Assembly: GCF_005543295.1 (NCBI RefSeq)
Contig: NZ_SRSG01000010.1
Span: forward strand, 62,001 to 126,000
DNA from: Halalkalirubrum salinum
GTDB taxonomy: Archaea > Halobacteriota > Halobacteria > Halobacteriales > Haloferacaceae
Direction: 5' to 3'
Length of the DNA: 64,000 nucleotides
Position numbers and translations under genes: made by a program. The first letter of the stretch is position 1. Every line of letters begins with the position of its first letter. The notes beneath the pieces were generated by a model, which worked only from the letters and a program-made list of their open reading frames with translations, made no database searches and had not been told where the DNA came from. Of this stretch, positions 16,738-26,037 are shown one piece after another.

Positions 16738-17022
16738 CTACTCGTCGGTCAACACAGGACCGGTACCGACGACGGCGGTAACCTCGTCGATGAATGTCTG
16801 GCGACGGTCGAAGTAGGTCGTATCGATCGATTCGAGCACAGTCGATAGTTCGGTGGCACCATCGGGCGTGCGGATCTCACTGTCGCCTTCCTGTTCGACG
16901 ATCGCGCTTTTTGTCGCGGGCCAGGTCAATCGCGAGGCAACGCGGGCGAGCGGTGCACCCTCCACGGAAGGGCCCGTTCCGAGTTCGACCGCTGGTTCGT
17001 CCTCGGCGTCCTCATCTGACAT
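16738..17022 (-). CDS. DUF5789 family small protein
   Basis: A 94-aa acidic cytosolic protein. The segment VEGAPLARVASRLTWPATKS, the phrase IRTPDGATELSTVLESID and TYFDRRQTF near the C-terminus match the haloarchaeal family known, from memory, as DUF5789. Function is unknown. It is divergent from the following membrane protein and in the same direction as the DUF302 gene, separated by 43 bases. Confidence 0.8.
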   Translation of the reverse strand: MSDEDAEDEPAVELGTGPSVEGAPLARVASRLTWPATKSAIVEQEGDSEIRTPDGATELSTVLESIDTTYFDRRQTFIDEVTAVVGTGPVLTDE

Positions 17023-17154
17023 GTGCGGCGATTCGACGGGCGGGTGGGTAACCTTTTCGAACCACCGCAGCGACGATCACTCGAGTATTATGATACCATT
17101 TGTCACACGATCGTCTGACGTACTGTTTTGTATCGGGCGATCGTACCCCCCGGT

Positions 17155-18168
17155 ATGACAAGTCTCTCCGAGGCGTACCACGGGGACGCCGCAACCCGGA
17201 CGGGCAGACGGCGACTCGCCGCAGGAGCTGGGTTGTTCACCGCGGGAGTACTTCTCGTCGTCGCCGGAATTCTCGTCGCTGGGACCGAGCTGCTTTTAAA
17301 TCGCGGCTATGGGCTTGGCGACATCCGGCTCTACGGTGGTATTCTCGGTGGGATCGGGGTTCCAGCGGTGTTTCTTGGCATCTTCACCGTGTTACCGGCC
17401 AGCCGAAACACCCGGGCGGCGGCGGTCGTCGGGGCATGCCTCTCAGTATTCGGCGTTGCACTCTTTGTTCACGCGTATCCCTGTGGATGGATCGGCAACT
17501 CCTGTGCGGTCCAACAAACCGATCTCACCCTACCGACTGCTGGGATGTACTCTCTCGGGGTAATTACGACGTTTTGGTGTCTGTTCACCGGGGTTGTCAA
17601 CTTCAAGACGCGGAACGATCCCGGCGGAACCGTCACAATGAACATCACCCGCCGTGGCGAGACGAAGGTCGTCGAAGTCGAAAAGCCCCTTTCGGGATTC
17701 GGAAGTGTCGGGCTGTTTGGCAGCGATCCAGACGGTGAGGTCGAAACTCAAACCAACGCGGTGTCGCCGACCAGCGACGGCGGCGAGCCCACACAGACAA
17801 TCTCCTCACCGATGGATCAGCCATCACCGTCCCAGACCGCGAGCACGGACCGGGTTGATACGATCGGCCCGAAGTCCCGATCGAACGGCCAATCGGCAGG
17901 GAAAACGACAACAAACCGGCCCTCGGACGCCGCAGGAACGCAGGCTGCCAACACGTCCAACGAAGGAACCGCAGGCGGCATGGCTAACGACGAGTCAGTC
18001 GTTGAGTACCAGTCGAGTCCCCAGTCGGATGGACCGGTCGATCGCTACTGCGGCAGTTGCTCGCACTTTCAATACGTTCGGACCGATGACGGCATTCAGC
18101 CGTACTGTGGCTACCACTCTGCGCTCATGGACGACATGGACCCCTGTGAGGAGTGGACTCGACGCTGA
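17155..18168 (+). CDS. Four-helix membrane protein with cysteine-rich C-terminus (DUF7139-like)
   Basis: A 337-aa protein with four N-terminal membrane helices (AGLFTAGVLLVVAGILVAGT, LGGIGVPAVFLGIFTVLP, VVGACLSVFGVALFVHAYP, YSLGVITTFWCLFTGVVNF). A long, low-complexity Ser/Thr/Asn-rich linker (roughly residues 185-290) leads to a compact C-terminal cysteine motif: CGSC near 300, YCGYH and DPCEEW, which could bind zinc. I recall the family as haloarchaeal DUF7139 but am unsure. The start at 17155 (MTSLSEAYHG) is favoured over an upstream in-frame codon. Role unknown. Confidence 0.75.
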   Translation: MTSLSEAYHGDAATRTGRRRLAAGAGLFTAGVLLVVAGILVAGTELLLNRGYGLGDIRLYGGILGGIGVPAVFLGIFTVLPASRNTRAAAVVGACLSVFGVALFVHAYPCGWIGNSCAVQQTDLTLPTAGMYSLGVITTFWCLFTGVVNFKTRNDPGGTVTMNITRRGETKVVEVEKPLSGFGSVGLFGSDPDGEVETQTNAVSPTSDGGEPTQTISSPMDQPSPSQTASTDRVDTIGPKSRSNGQSAGKTTTNRPSDAAGTQAANTSNEGTAGGMANDESVVEYQSSPQSDGPVDRYCGSCSHFQYVRTDDGIQPYCGYHSALMDDMDPCEEWTRR

Positions 18169-18176
18169 CTAGCCAG

Positions 18177-18674
18177 CTACTTTTTACGAATCGCTTGGAG
18201 CCGATCGCGAACGTCGGCCCAGTGACTTCCTTTCCAGAACAGCTGTCCACAGGACTCACACGCCCAGAGTCGACGGTCTTCAGGAGCGTACTCCGGCACG
18301 CTGTCGCCACAAAATCGCGTGACGTGTCCGTTACAACGCCCGCAGTACTGTGGTTCTGCCGGGAGCGTTAGATCGACACCCGCGGCAGCGATCGACCGAA
18401 GCTGTTCGTCAAGGGCTGTCGACGCAACGAAGATCGAGCCGTCCGTTCGCTCGGCGAGTTCACGATCACGCGTGAGAAGTGTCCTGTCGGTCCACTTGGC
18501 GATTTGACGGAGCCGATCGTCGGCCCCAACCCCGATATCGGGCCCGTAGACGGTATCATACCCACACATCCGAAGATAGGTGACGAGCGTGCCAAACATG
18601 GCGTCGACGAGGAAGCGCTGAGAGCGATCGGTCGGCTCGGTAGACGATGCTGCATTTGGGCCACTCGGGACCAT
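18177..18674 (-). CDS. Mut7-C RNase-domain protein
   Basis: A 165-aa protein with a PIN-like Mut7-C domain. Acidic catalytic positions sit in FLVDAMFGTLVTYLRMCGYD, near VGADDRL and in LLTRDREL. A C-terminal zinc ribbon is seen as CGRC and CESC flanking RFCGDSV. The family is predicted to be RNA-cleaving, but substrates are unknown. The ATG lies just after the polX stop codon on the same strand, one base apart, so the two are likely co-transcribed and translationally coupled. Confidence 0.88.
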   Translation of the reverse strand: MVPSGPNAASSTEPTDRSQRFLVDAMFGTLVTYLRMCGYDTVYGPDIGVGADDRLRQIAKWTDRTLLTRDRELAERTDGSIFVASTALDEQLRSIAAAGVDLTLPAEPQYCGRCNGHVTRFCGDSVPEYAPEDRRLWACESCGQLFWKGSHWADVRDRLQAIRKK

Positions 18675-18675
18675 C

Positions 18676-20424
18676 TCAATCGAGGAACGATCGCAGTTCG
18701 TCGGGAGACAGGCAGTTGATTACGTCACTGGCTTCGGTCCACCCGCGACGAGCGGTGTAGACGCCGTACCGCACGTACTCGAGCGAACCGGGCCCGTGAG
18801 CATCGGTGTTGATCGAGATCGGTGCGCCCGCGTCAATCGCCGCCCGGACGGCCTCGCCGTGCAAATCGAGCCGCGCAGGATTCGAGTTGACCTCGAGGGC
18901 TGTCTCGTGTGTAGCTGCGTGCTCAGCGATCTGAACGAAATCCAGATCAAGCCCTTCGCGGCTGTTGATAAGCCGGCCAGTTGGGTGACCAATTACGTCG
19001 ACTTCAGGGTGTTCAATAACCTGACAGATGCGATCGGTTACCGCCTCGGTCTCGCCTTCGAGCGCAGTGTGTGGAGACGCCACGACAATATCGAGTTCTG
19101 CAAGTACGTCGTCGCCGGTGCTGACACCACCGTCTGCGGTAATGTTCGTCTCGACGCCGGCCAAGACTTCGATGTCGCGGTCCTCGTTCAACTGTTCGAT
19201 CGTCGCGATCAACTCGCGGAGGTCATCGTCCGAGAGTCCAACGCCAGAGACAATTCCGGGGCCGCTGGCGTGGTCTGTCACGCAGTGGAATTCGTAGCCG
19301 CGATCGGCCGCCGCGTCAACCATCTCGCGGATCGTGTAGCGGCCGTCCGAGCGATCGCTGTGGGTGTGACAGTCCCCTCGGATGTCCTCGACGGCTACAA
19401 GTTCCGGCAGATCACCGGCGAGTGCGGCGTCGATCTCACCGGTGTCTTCTCGAATCTCCGGGGGAATCACCGGCATATCGAGTGCGCCGTACATTTCCGC
19501 CTCGGTCTCACCGCCCAGTCGGACACCCGCTCGCTGGCTATCTTCGTCATCAGGCACATCTGAGACATCGAAGACGCCATACTCGTTGAGTTTCAATCCG
19601 CGATCGATCGCGACGTTCCGCAGGTGAACGTTGTGGGCTTTGCTCCCGGTGAAATACTGTAACGCTGCGCCGTACTCTTCGGGAACGACAACGCGGAGAT
19701 CCACCCGAACGCCGTCCGCGCGGACGCTGGATTTGCTCTCACCGGCCTCAATGACCGCATCCGCGCCGTCCCAGTCGGTAAACGCCTCGACAACTGCCTT
19801 GCCGTCGTCACTGGCGACGAGGACGTCGATGTCACCGATCGTGTCTTTCCACCGCCGTATTGAGCCGGCGACTTCTGCAGTTTCGACGGCCGATCGACCC
19901 CGAATGTACGACAACAGTTGGTCAGCAACTGGGCGGGCATCACCGAGGCGCTCGCGCTCTTGGGACTGTCGGGCGAACGGGATATTCTCGAGAATGTTTG
20001 ACTCCGTCTTCGCACCGAACCCACTAATTTCCTGAATCTCGCCGGCTTCAGCGGCTGCTTCAAGCTCATCAAGGGTTGTAATCGAAAGCACCTCGTAGAG
20101 CGCTCCGACGGTTTTCGGGCCGACGCCTTCGACAGCGGTGAGTCCGGCCATGTCGACGGGTAGCTCCTCGCGAAGTTCTTCGAGTTCCTTGATCGACCCC
20201 GTCTCGACGTACTCGATGACTTTCGAGGCGATCGCCTCGCCAACCCGATCGATCGCTTCGACTGCATCTTGCCCCGTTGCAGCCAACTGTTCGATCGCTT
20301 CGGGGTGGTCTCTGATGTTTTCGGCAGCCCGCCGGTAGGCGTTGGGTTTGTACTCGACACCCTGGGCCTCCAGCAGGTCAGCGAACTCTTCTAGTCGTGT
20401 CGCGATCTCGTCGTTTCTGCTCAT
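18676..20424 (-). CDS. polX: Family X DNA polymerase with PHP domain (PolX)
   Basis: A 582-aa repair polymerase. The N-terminal helix-hairpin-helix region has GVEYKPNAYRRAAENIRDH at 22-40 and VEGVGPKTVGALYE. The nucleotidyltransferase core carries GSIRRWKDTIGDIDVLVAS with the catalytic aspartates. The C-terminal PHP domain begins around 350 with DCHTHSDRSDG and includes HCVTDHASG, EVNSNPARLDLHG and SINTDAHGPG, the metal-binding motifs of a nuclease. The length is normal. It is followed by the Mut7-C gene on the same strand. Confidence 0.95.
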   Translation of the reverse strand: MSRNDEIATRLEEFADLLEAQGVEYKPNAYRRAAENIRDHPEAIEQLAATGQDAVEAIDRVGEAIASKVIEYVETGSIKELEELREELPVDMAGLTAVEGVGPKTVGALYEVLSITTLDELEAAAEAGEIQEISGFGAKTESNILENIPFARQSQERERLGDARPVADQLLSYIRGRSAVETAEVAGSIRRWKDTIGDIDVLVASDDGKAVVEAFTDWDGADAVIEAGESKSSVRADGVRVDLRVVVPEEYGAALQYFTGSKAHNVHLRNVAIDRGLKLNEYGVFDVSDVPDDEDSQRAGVRLGGETEAEMYGALDMPVIPPEIREDTGEIDAALAGDLPELVAVEDIRGDCHTHSDRSDGRYTIREMVDAAADRGYEFHCVTDHASGPGIVSGVGLSDDDLRELIATIEQLNEDRDIEVLAGVETNITADGGVSTGDDVLAELDIVVASPHTALEGETEAVTDRICQVIEHPEVDVIGHPTGRLINSREGLDLDFVQIAEHAATHETALEVNSNPARLDLHGEAVRAAIDAGAPISINTDAHGPGSLEYVRYGVYTARRGWTEASDVINCLSPDELRSFLD

Positions 20425-20440
20425 ATAGTTATCAGGAAGA

Positions 20441-20881
20441 TTACGTCCGACCGCGCGTGCCGCTCATCTCTTCGCGGCCCAAGGCTTTTTTCAGGAAATT
20501 CATCCAGCGTTTGGTGTCTGCGGCCGCCTGCCGGTCAGCTTCGGCCTGGAGGTCAGTTGGGTCAAGCTGTTCAAGTGCGTTCAGTGCCCGATCGATCGCG
20601 ATGATCGACGACGCGATTTCCTGTCCGTTCTCGTAGCTCACCTCGTTGTTATCGATACGCGCGAGCCGCTCGGTTCGTTCGCGGCGGAGGTTTCGCTTTG
20701 CCTGCTCAACCCGATCGCGCTCGCCCCGGGGGATCGTGTCTCGACGTTTGATCTCAAAGACAAACGATCTGAGATCGATCTCCTCACCTTGGATCTCGAT
20801 CGACTCCGGGAGGGTGACCCCAACGGTCGCGCCGTCGCGGCCGATCCGCTCAAGCAGTTGTTTCCGCTGATACTCCTCCAT
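20441..20881 (-). CDS. DUF5788 family protein
   Basis: A 146-aa charged helical protein: MEEYQRKQLLERIGRDGATV, then VTLPESIEIQGEEIDLRSFV, and a coiled-coil-like stretch (GERDRVEQAKRNLRRERTER). Haloarchaeal genomes keep this family, recalled as DUF5788, next to polX. No catalytic motif is visible. The ATG at 20881 removes an arginine-rich extension. It lies 16 bases upstream of polX on the same strand, so it probably heads the DUF5788-polX-Mut7-C operon. Confidence 0.8.
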   Translation of the reverse strand: MEEYQRKQLLERIGRDGATVGVTLPESIEIQGEEIDLRSFVFEIKRRDTIPRGERDRVEQAKRNLRRERTERLARIDNNEVSYENGQEIASSIIAIDRALNALEQLDPTDLQAEADRQAAADTKRWMNFLKKALGREEMSGTRGRT

Positions 20882-21017
20882 ACCATTGATTCGGGCGGTT
20901 CGCACTTTGCTCCTTCGGCCCGCGGACCTGCGAGAACCACTCACAAGCCGTCACAGGTCCCGCCCAGTATCTCCGCGAAACTGAAACTACTTATGGCCCT
21001 CTCCGGTAAGAGAATGT

Positions 21018-22361
21018 ATGGGTTTGTTCGATCGGCTCCGCGGTGAGAAATCCCCGCGCGTGGCCTTTCTTGGTATCGACGGCGTGCCGTTCAGCCTCCT
21101 TACGAACCACGAGGATGCATTTCCGAACCTGACAGCAATGGCCGAAGCAGGCTCGGCCGGGGAGATCGATAGCATCGTTCCGCCCGAGTCCAGCGCCTGC
21201 TGGCCCGCGCTGACGACAGGGGTAAACCCGGGGGAGACTGGCGTATACGGTTTTCAAGACAGAGAGATCGGGTCCTACGACACATATGTCCCGATGGGAC
21301 GTGACGTGCAAGCGACCCGGATCTGGGATCGCGTCACTGAGGCGGGTCGAAACGCGACTGTCCTCAATGTCCCGGTCACGTTCCCGCCACAGCGAAACGT
21401 CCAACGAATGGTATCCGGATTTCTCTCGCCCGGCGTCGACAAGGCCGCATATCCGGATGAACTGCGCGAAACGCTCGAATCACAGGGGTACATCATCGAC
21501 GTGAACGCGAAACTCGGCCACAAAGACGACAAGTCCGAGTTCATGGAGCACGCGAACAAGACGCTCGATCGCCGCTTCGAGGCGTTTAAACACTACTTTG
21601 AGGCCGATGATTGGGATCTGTTTTTCGGCGTGTTCATGACAACCGATCGCGTGAACCACTTCCTGTTCAAAGACTACGAGCGCGATGGCGAAAACAAAGA
21701 GCTGTTCATGGATTTCTACCGCCAGCTGGATACGTACATCGGTGAGTTGCGATCGATACTCCCCGACGACGTGACGCTCATCGTTGCCTCCGATCACGGC
21801 TTTACGTCCCTCGATTATGAGGTCCACTTCAACGCGTGGCTCGAAGAGAACGGGTGGTTGTCCTACGAGGATGACGACCACGAGGAGCTCGGAGACATCT
21901 CCGATGATACTCGCGCGTACTCGTTAATCCCTGGACGGTTCTACATCAACCTCGAGGGTCGTGAGCCGCGCGGCACCGTCCCGGAGGACGAGTACGAGTC
22001 TGTTCGTGCAGAGCTGAAAGCTGAACTCAAGTCGTTGACCGGACCCGACGGGACGCCCGTCTGTTCACGAGTCGTTGAAAAAGAGACGGCCTTCAGAGGC
22101 GATCACGACGAGATCGCACCGGATCTCGTTGCGATTCCAAACGGCGGCTTCGATCTCAAAGCCGGCTTCAAAGGTCACGACAAGGTCTTTTCCACCGGGC
22201 CGCGAAACGGCATGCACAGCTTCGACGACACCACGCTTTTGATCGACGATCCAGACGCATCAATCGTCGATGCAGATCTCCTCGACATTGCGCCAACGAT
22301 CATGGACTTAATGGAGATTGATTACAACAGAACGGCGTTCGACGGCGCGAGCCTCGTGTAG
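21018..22361 (+). CDS. Alkaline-phosphatase-superfamily phosphodiesterase/nucleotide pyrophosphatase-like protein
   Basis: A 447-aa protein of the type I phosphodiesterase group. The metal-binding aspartate is in FLGIDGVPFSLL (Asp21), a nucleophile serine or threonine is expected in PPESSACWPALTTGVNPGE, and later metal motifs are FMTTDRVNHFLF, VASDHGFTSLDYE and GMHSFDDTTL. The domain is complete and cytosolic, with no signal peptide. The substrate could be a nucleotide, phospholipid or cyclic dinucleotide ester; sequence does not decide. It is divergent from DUF5788, and its 3' end converges on cetZ. Confidence 0.88.
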   Translation: MGLFDRLRGEKSPRVAFLGIDGVPFSLLTNHEDAFPNLTAMAEAGSAGEIDSIVPPESSACWPALTTGVNPGETGVYGFQDREIGSYDTYVPMGRDVQATRIWDRVTEAGRNATVLNVPVTFPPQRNVQRMVSGFLSPGVDKAAYPDELRETLESQGYIIDVNAKLGHKDDKSEFMEHANKTLDRRFEAFKHYFEADDWDLFFGVFMTTDRVNHFLFKDYERDGENKELFMDFYRQLDTYIGELRSILPDDVTLIVASDHGFTSLDYEVHFNAWLEENGWLSYEDDDHEELGDISDDTRAYSLIPGRFYINLEGREPRGTVPEDEYESVRAELKAELKSLTGPDGTPVCSRVVEKETAFRGDHDEIAPDLVAIPNGGFDLKAGFKGHDKVFSTGPRNGMHSFDDTTLLIDDPDASIVDADLLDIAPTIMDLMEIDYNRTAFDGASLV

Positions 22362-22373
22362 GCCAGACCGCAA

Positions 22374-23462
22374 TCAGAATAGATTTTCGAGTTCGTCGGT
22401 TTCGAAGACAGATCGGCGGTCGACCTCTGTCTCTTTTTTTTCTCGTTCCTCTTCGAGTGCCAATCGTGCGCGTTCGAGAAACCGTTCGACGCGGTTTGAT
22501 CGCTCAACTCCGCCGAGGAGGATGAGTGCAGCGACCCGATCGGACTCGATCGGGAAGTCGCCGCCGCGAACCTGCATGCTTCCAGTTTCGTCTTCAAGCC
22601 AGCGCCGCGCCTTCTCGACACCTTTCCGAGAGATTCGCTCAGGATTTCCCGCAATGACTAAGAGTGCGGAGTCTGCATCGGTCGCACCCGGCAGGCTCGA
22701 TCCCGTGAGGAGCGCGTTTCGAGCTGTGCTCGTGATCGCATTGAGATTCTCGGTCGGATCGTCGCTGGCGAGTGAACTCGCGTAGCCGAGCGCCGCGAGC
22801 CCACCCGATCGGAGCGTATTGATGACTTCGCTGGTGTCAACGACACTTTCGGCAACGCCCTGGGTCGCCTCGCCGGCGGCAAACAACAAGCCAAACCGTC
22901 TGGCAATGTTTTGATTGATCGCGTCGTAGCCCTCGCTCACGCTCTCACCGCTTTGTTTCCACGCGTCGTTGTCGACCAGCAACAGCGAATCAGCCTCGCG
23001 GGCGAGCGTCTTGAGCGATCGTCCGGCATTGACCTGATACAGCGTTCCCTCGTCTTTGCCAGGGAGAATACCGAGGGCATAGATTGGGATATCGTAGACG
23101 CGTTTCAGTCGACGGACTAACACGGGCGCACCACCAGAACCCGAGCCGCCGCCGAGCCCAGCAATGACAACAACTGCCTCAGTTCGAGCGTCGATTTTCT
23201 CACTGACCGTGCCCATCACTTCGTTGATATCTGATTCCATAACCTCCGCGCCGAGTTCGTTGTCACCGCCAACACCGTGACCGCTCACCTTATCTTGCCC
23301 GATAAGAGCAGTGTCCATCGGGAGCTCAGAAAGATCTGCCTTAGCGGTGTTTATTTCGAGTGCGTCGAGAACGGATCCGAACCCCATTTGTGCATCGAAT
23401 TCCGCGAGCGCAGTGGTTATTTTCCCGCCAGCCTGACCCACACCAACGAGGACTGTTTTCAT
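22374..23462 (-). CDS. CetZ-family tubulin-like cytoskeletal protein
   Basis: A 362-aa GTPase of the FtsZ/tubulin superfamily. The N-terminal GVGQAGGKITTALAEFD binds nucleotide, the tubulin signature reads GLGGGSGSG at 102-110, and the T-loop regions follow (LPGKDEGTLYQVNAGRSL). It lacks the C-terminal features of bacterial FtsZ and has the CetZ-type N-terminus and internal segments, so I assign CetZ, a haloarchaeal family affecting cell shape. It ends with a charged helix and DELENLF. The ATG at 23462 is used; upstream codons look non-coding. Confidence 0.9.
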   Translation of the reverse strand: MKTVLVGVGQAGGKITTALAEFDAQMGFGSVLDALEINTAKADLSELPMDTALIGQDKVSGHGVGGDNELGAEVMESDINEVMGTVSEKIDARTEAVVVIAGLGGGSGSGGAPVLVRRLKRVYDIPIYALGILPGKDEGTLYQVNAGRSLKTLAREADSLLLVDNDAWKQSGESVSEGYDAINQNIARRFGLLFAAGEATQGVAESVVDTSEVINTLRSGGLAALGYASSLASDDPTENLNAITSTARNALLTGSSLPGATDADSALLVIAGNPERISRKGVEKARRWLEDETGSMQVRGGDFPIESDRVAALILLGGVERSNRVERFLERARLALEEEREKKETEVDRRSVFETDELENLF

Positions 23463-23622
23463 GCTAACAAGTGAGCAAGCAGTACTCTTCAATATTGCCC
23501 CGCGGTTTCTGGACGCGAAGTGACAACGCGATCGATCATGGCCGCTACTTCCAATCAATGGACGGCGGTAGCGGCCGACTCACAGACGATCTTTTTTGCC
23601 ATCGCGTGCGGAGACACGTACA

Positions 23623-24276
23623 ATGGACACTTACAGCGCGGTCTTGTTCGATATGGACGGTGTATTGATCGACTCTGAGCAGTACTGGGAAACGGTATGG
23701 CGTGAAACTATTTTTCCGCACCTCCAGGACGGCACACCGACGGTGGAGGAAGTGACCGGCCGATCGTACGACGAGAGTCTAGCGGAACTGGTCGATCGCT
23801 ACGACAGCGACGTAACACTGGAAGCGCTCACCCAAATGTTCCACGAAGCGGCGATCGACATATACAGCCGAAAGGTCTCGCTGACGCCAGGGATCGACTC
23901 ACTTTTCGAATCACTGACGAGTCGAGGGGTAGCGGTTGCGATCGTCTCATCAGCACACCCCGACTGGATCAAAACCGTCGTTGACCGTTTTGACCTTCCA
24001 GCTGTCGAGGCGATCGTGAGTGCTATCGAGATTGATGGTCTCGGAAAGCCCGAACCAGATGTCTATCTCGCTGGGGCTTCCGAGCTCGGTGTCGATCCGG
24101 CCGACGCGATCGTCGTCGAGGACTCACGAAACGGAATTGAAGCGGCGCTCGCAGCAAGTGCGACAGTAATCGGCTTCGCGAGGGATCATCCAGTCCCGGA
24201 CGTCGAGGAACTCCATACGATCGCAGACACGCCCGAGGACCTCCGAAAGACGATCGAGTCGCTCCTCGAAGAGTAA
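23623..24276 (+). CDS. HAD-superfamily hydrolase (beta-phosphoglucomutase-like)
   Basis: A 217-aa phosphatase of the HAD subfamily with an alpha-helical cap. Motif I is FDMDGVLIDSE (nucleophile Asp9, Asp11), motif II is the serine in VAIVSSAHPDW, motif III the lysine in GLGKPEPDVYL, and motif IV IVVEDSRNGIEAA. Relatives dephosphorylate sugar phosphates, phosphoglycolate or act as phosphoglucomutases. The ATG at 23623 gives a clean N-terminus (MDTYSAVLFDMDG). Transcribed divergently from cetZ. Confidence 0.9.
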   Translation: MDTYSAVLFDMDGVLIDSEQYWETVWRETIFPHLQDGTPTVEEVTGRSYDESLAELVDRYDSDVTLEALTQMFHEAAIDIYSRKVSLTPGIDSLFESLTSRGVAVAIVSSAHPDWIKTVVDRFDLPAVEAIVSAIEIDGLGKPEPDVYLAGASELGVDPADAIVVEDSRNGIEAALAASATVIGFARDHPVPDVEELHTIADTPEDLRKTIESLLEE

Positions 24277-24342
24277 CCCGAAATAACGGGATGGGCCGCC
24301 CGCAAGACAACCGTTTTCTCGATCGACCCTCGAATAAATAGT

Positions 24343-24777
24343 ATGTTGTACGACGCTGCGTCGGAGCCGGCTGCAGGGACAGTGTCCGCCCTGCGGGCAG
24401 CATACGACGAACAGCTGGCAGCAGTCCTTGAGTCGACAGACGTAGAGGCCGCTGCTTCGGAGACCGGAATTGCTGCCGAAACGCTGGCTGCGATCGCTGC
24501 TGGTGAGTCACCTGAGCTGACTGTTCGAGAGGCCGTGGCCGTGTTGGCACTCGATCCAGAACGGCCGGACGCCGACGCGATTGTGTACGAACTCCGCGAT
24601 CACTTGCTCATGGGCATGACAACCGGCGTGTTGGACGTGGATACGATCGCCTCGCGGATCGCTATCGATCTGACCGGACAGGAGGTCCAGCAGGCGCTGG
24701 AAGGCCGGACTGAAATGACACTCGATCACCTTGCGGCGATCCAGCACGTGATCGAAACGCAAAACGACAGCACATGA
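24343..24777 (+). CDS. DUF5791 family protein
   Basis: A 144-aa soluble acidic protein with helical composition, beginning MLYDAASEPAAGTVSALRAA and carrying LRDHLLMGMTTGVLDVDTIA and LTGQEVQQALEGRTEMTLDH in its C-terminal half. The family is haloarchaeal and recalled as DUF5791; it resembles a helix-turn-helix fold without clear DNA-binding residues. Its stop overlaps the start of the next gene (ATGA), so the two are translationally coupled. Confidence 0.78.
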   Translation: MLYDAASEPAAGTVSALRAAYDEQLAAVLESTDVEAAASETGIAAETLAAIAAGESPELTVREAVAVLALDPERPDADAIVYELRDHLLMGMTTGVLDVDTIASRIAIDLTGQEVQQALEGRTEMTLDHLAAIQHVIETQNDST

Positions 24778-25703
24778 GCGACCCAACAGACACCGTAGGT
24801 GAGCAGGTCGATGCCGTAATTCTCGGCTGTGGGTACGTCGGCATCGAATTGGGCCGACAGCTGACTGAGGCAGGGTTTGATGTAGTCGGTGTTCGTCGAT
24901 CCGCCGACGGTCTCGACGCGATTGAGGCCGCCGGATTCACCGCAAAGGAGGCGGACCTGACCGCACCAAAGACACTCGAATCGCTGCCAGACGCCCGGTG
25001 GCTCGTCTTCGCTGCAAGTTCGGGCGGCCGCGGTGCCGATGCCGCACAAGAAATCTTTGTCGACGGGCTCGAAACGGCGATCGAAGCGTACGGAACGCGA
25101 TCGACCCCACCCGAGCGGCTGGTGTACACCTCAAGTACTGGGGTGTATGGCGATCACGATGGAGAGTGGGTCGACGAGTCGACACCGATCAACCCAACAA
25201 CGGACAAAACCGCGGTGCTCGCGGAAGCTGAACGAGTCGCGATCGAACGCACAGCCGAGCACGGAATCGACGGCACCGTCGTCCGGTTCGCCGGCCTGTA
25301 CGGGCCCGATCGCTACCGCCTCTCGCGGTATCTTGAGGGACCGGTAACGGAGGGGTACCTCAACATGGTCCACCGCGAGGACGCAGCGGGATCGATCGCG
25401 TTTTTGCTCCGTGAAGGTTTCGCGCGCGGAGAGACCGTCTTGGTTGCCGACGACGAGCCAGCCGACAAATGGACGTTCGCAGACTGGCTGGCCGACCAGT
25501 GCGGCCGTGATTCACCGCCAAAGCAGACAAAGGCGGAGCGGATCGCCGATGGATCGCTCTCGGCGGCTGCGAAGCGGCGGATCAAGACGAGTAAGCGTTG
25601 TTCGAACGATCGGCTCAACGAACTTGGCTACGAGCTTCGATATCCAACGTATCGAGAGGGATATCGAGCGGCGATCGACGCCTATACCGGAAGCGATCGC
25701 TGA
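24774..25703 (+). CDS. NAD(P)-binding epimerase-like protein (extended SDR, YeeZ type)
   Basis: A 309-aa protein with an N-terminal Rossmann motif, ILGCGYVGIELGRQL at about residues 16-30, followed by VVGVRRSADGL, VYTSSTGVYGDHDGEWVDES (about 121-140) and VRFAGLYGPDR. It resembles the YeeZ group of NAD-dependent epimerase/dehydratases. The classical YxxxK is not obvious, so catalytic class is unsure. It is the second gene of the DUF5791 pair and overlaps that gene by four bases. Confidence 0.82.
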   Translation: MSDPTDTVGEQVDAVILGCGYVGIELGRQLTEAGFDVVGVRRSADGLDAIEAAGFTAKEADLTAPKTLESLPDARWLVFAASSGGRGADAAQEIFVDGLETAIEAYGTRSTPPERLVYTSSTGVYGDHDGEWVDESTPINPTTDKTAVLAEAERVAIERTAEHGIDGTVVRFAGLYGPDRYRLSRYLEGPVTEGYLNMVHREDAAGSIAFLLREGFARGETVLVADDEPADKWTFADWLADQCGRDSPPKQTKAERIADGSLSAAAKRRIKTSKRCSNDRLNELGYELRYPTYREGYRAAIDAYTGSDR

Positions 25704-25885
25704 AGTGCGATGGACGCGATCGACCAATAAGCCTGCTGACTTTCTCGTAGGACTGAATTTCAGGGATAACAGGGTTGAGAGCTACGTGTATGGAATCCTG
25801 TCAATCCCTCACAGACTAAGTTTTTTCTTTAATACATATGAACCTTTAAATTAATTATATTATCTCCCCGAGCTATGTGAATAGT
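25704..25885. other. AT-rich junction before the accessory module
   Basis: Base composition drops sharply here. The final part (ttaattatattatc, 25851-25864) contains a TATA-like sequence at about 25855-25862, 24-31 bases ahead of the 47-aa peptide gene, suggesting a leaderless promoter. I see no RNA gene or terminal repeat. Confidence 0.5.
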
Positions 25886-26029
25886 ATGTCGCAAGACAAC
25901 AACGGCAAGATGGCACAGTTTCTGGCAGAGCACCCGCGGCTGATCGGCGTCCTGTTTACGATGATGTTGTTATTGACGCAGGCGGGGAACGTTGCAGCGT
26001 CGAACTCTTCTTCAGTTGTTGGACCGTAA
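25886..26029 (+). CDS. Tiny single-pass membrane peptide (47 aa, DUF7503-like)
   Basis: A 47-residue protein: polar N-terminus MSQDNNGKMAQFLAEHPRL, then a hydrophobic segment IGVLFTMMLLLTQAGNVAAS, then a short polar tail ending VVGP. It looks like a single-pass membrane peptide or a cleavable signal with almost nothing behind it. I recall a haloarchaeal family of this type, DUF7503, found near caspase-like and DUF7504 genes. A TATA-like element lies 24-31 bases upstream. It converges on the CHAT protease gene with eight bases between stop codons. It may be a substrate, effector or regulator of that protease; this is inference. Confidence 0.65.
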   Translation: MSQDNNGKMAQFLAEHPRLIGVLFTMMLLLTQAGNVAASNSSSVVGP

Positions 26030-26037
26030 GTGTAAGA

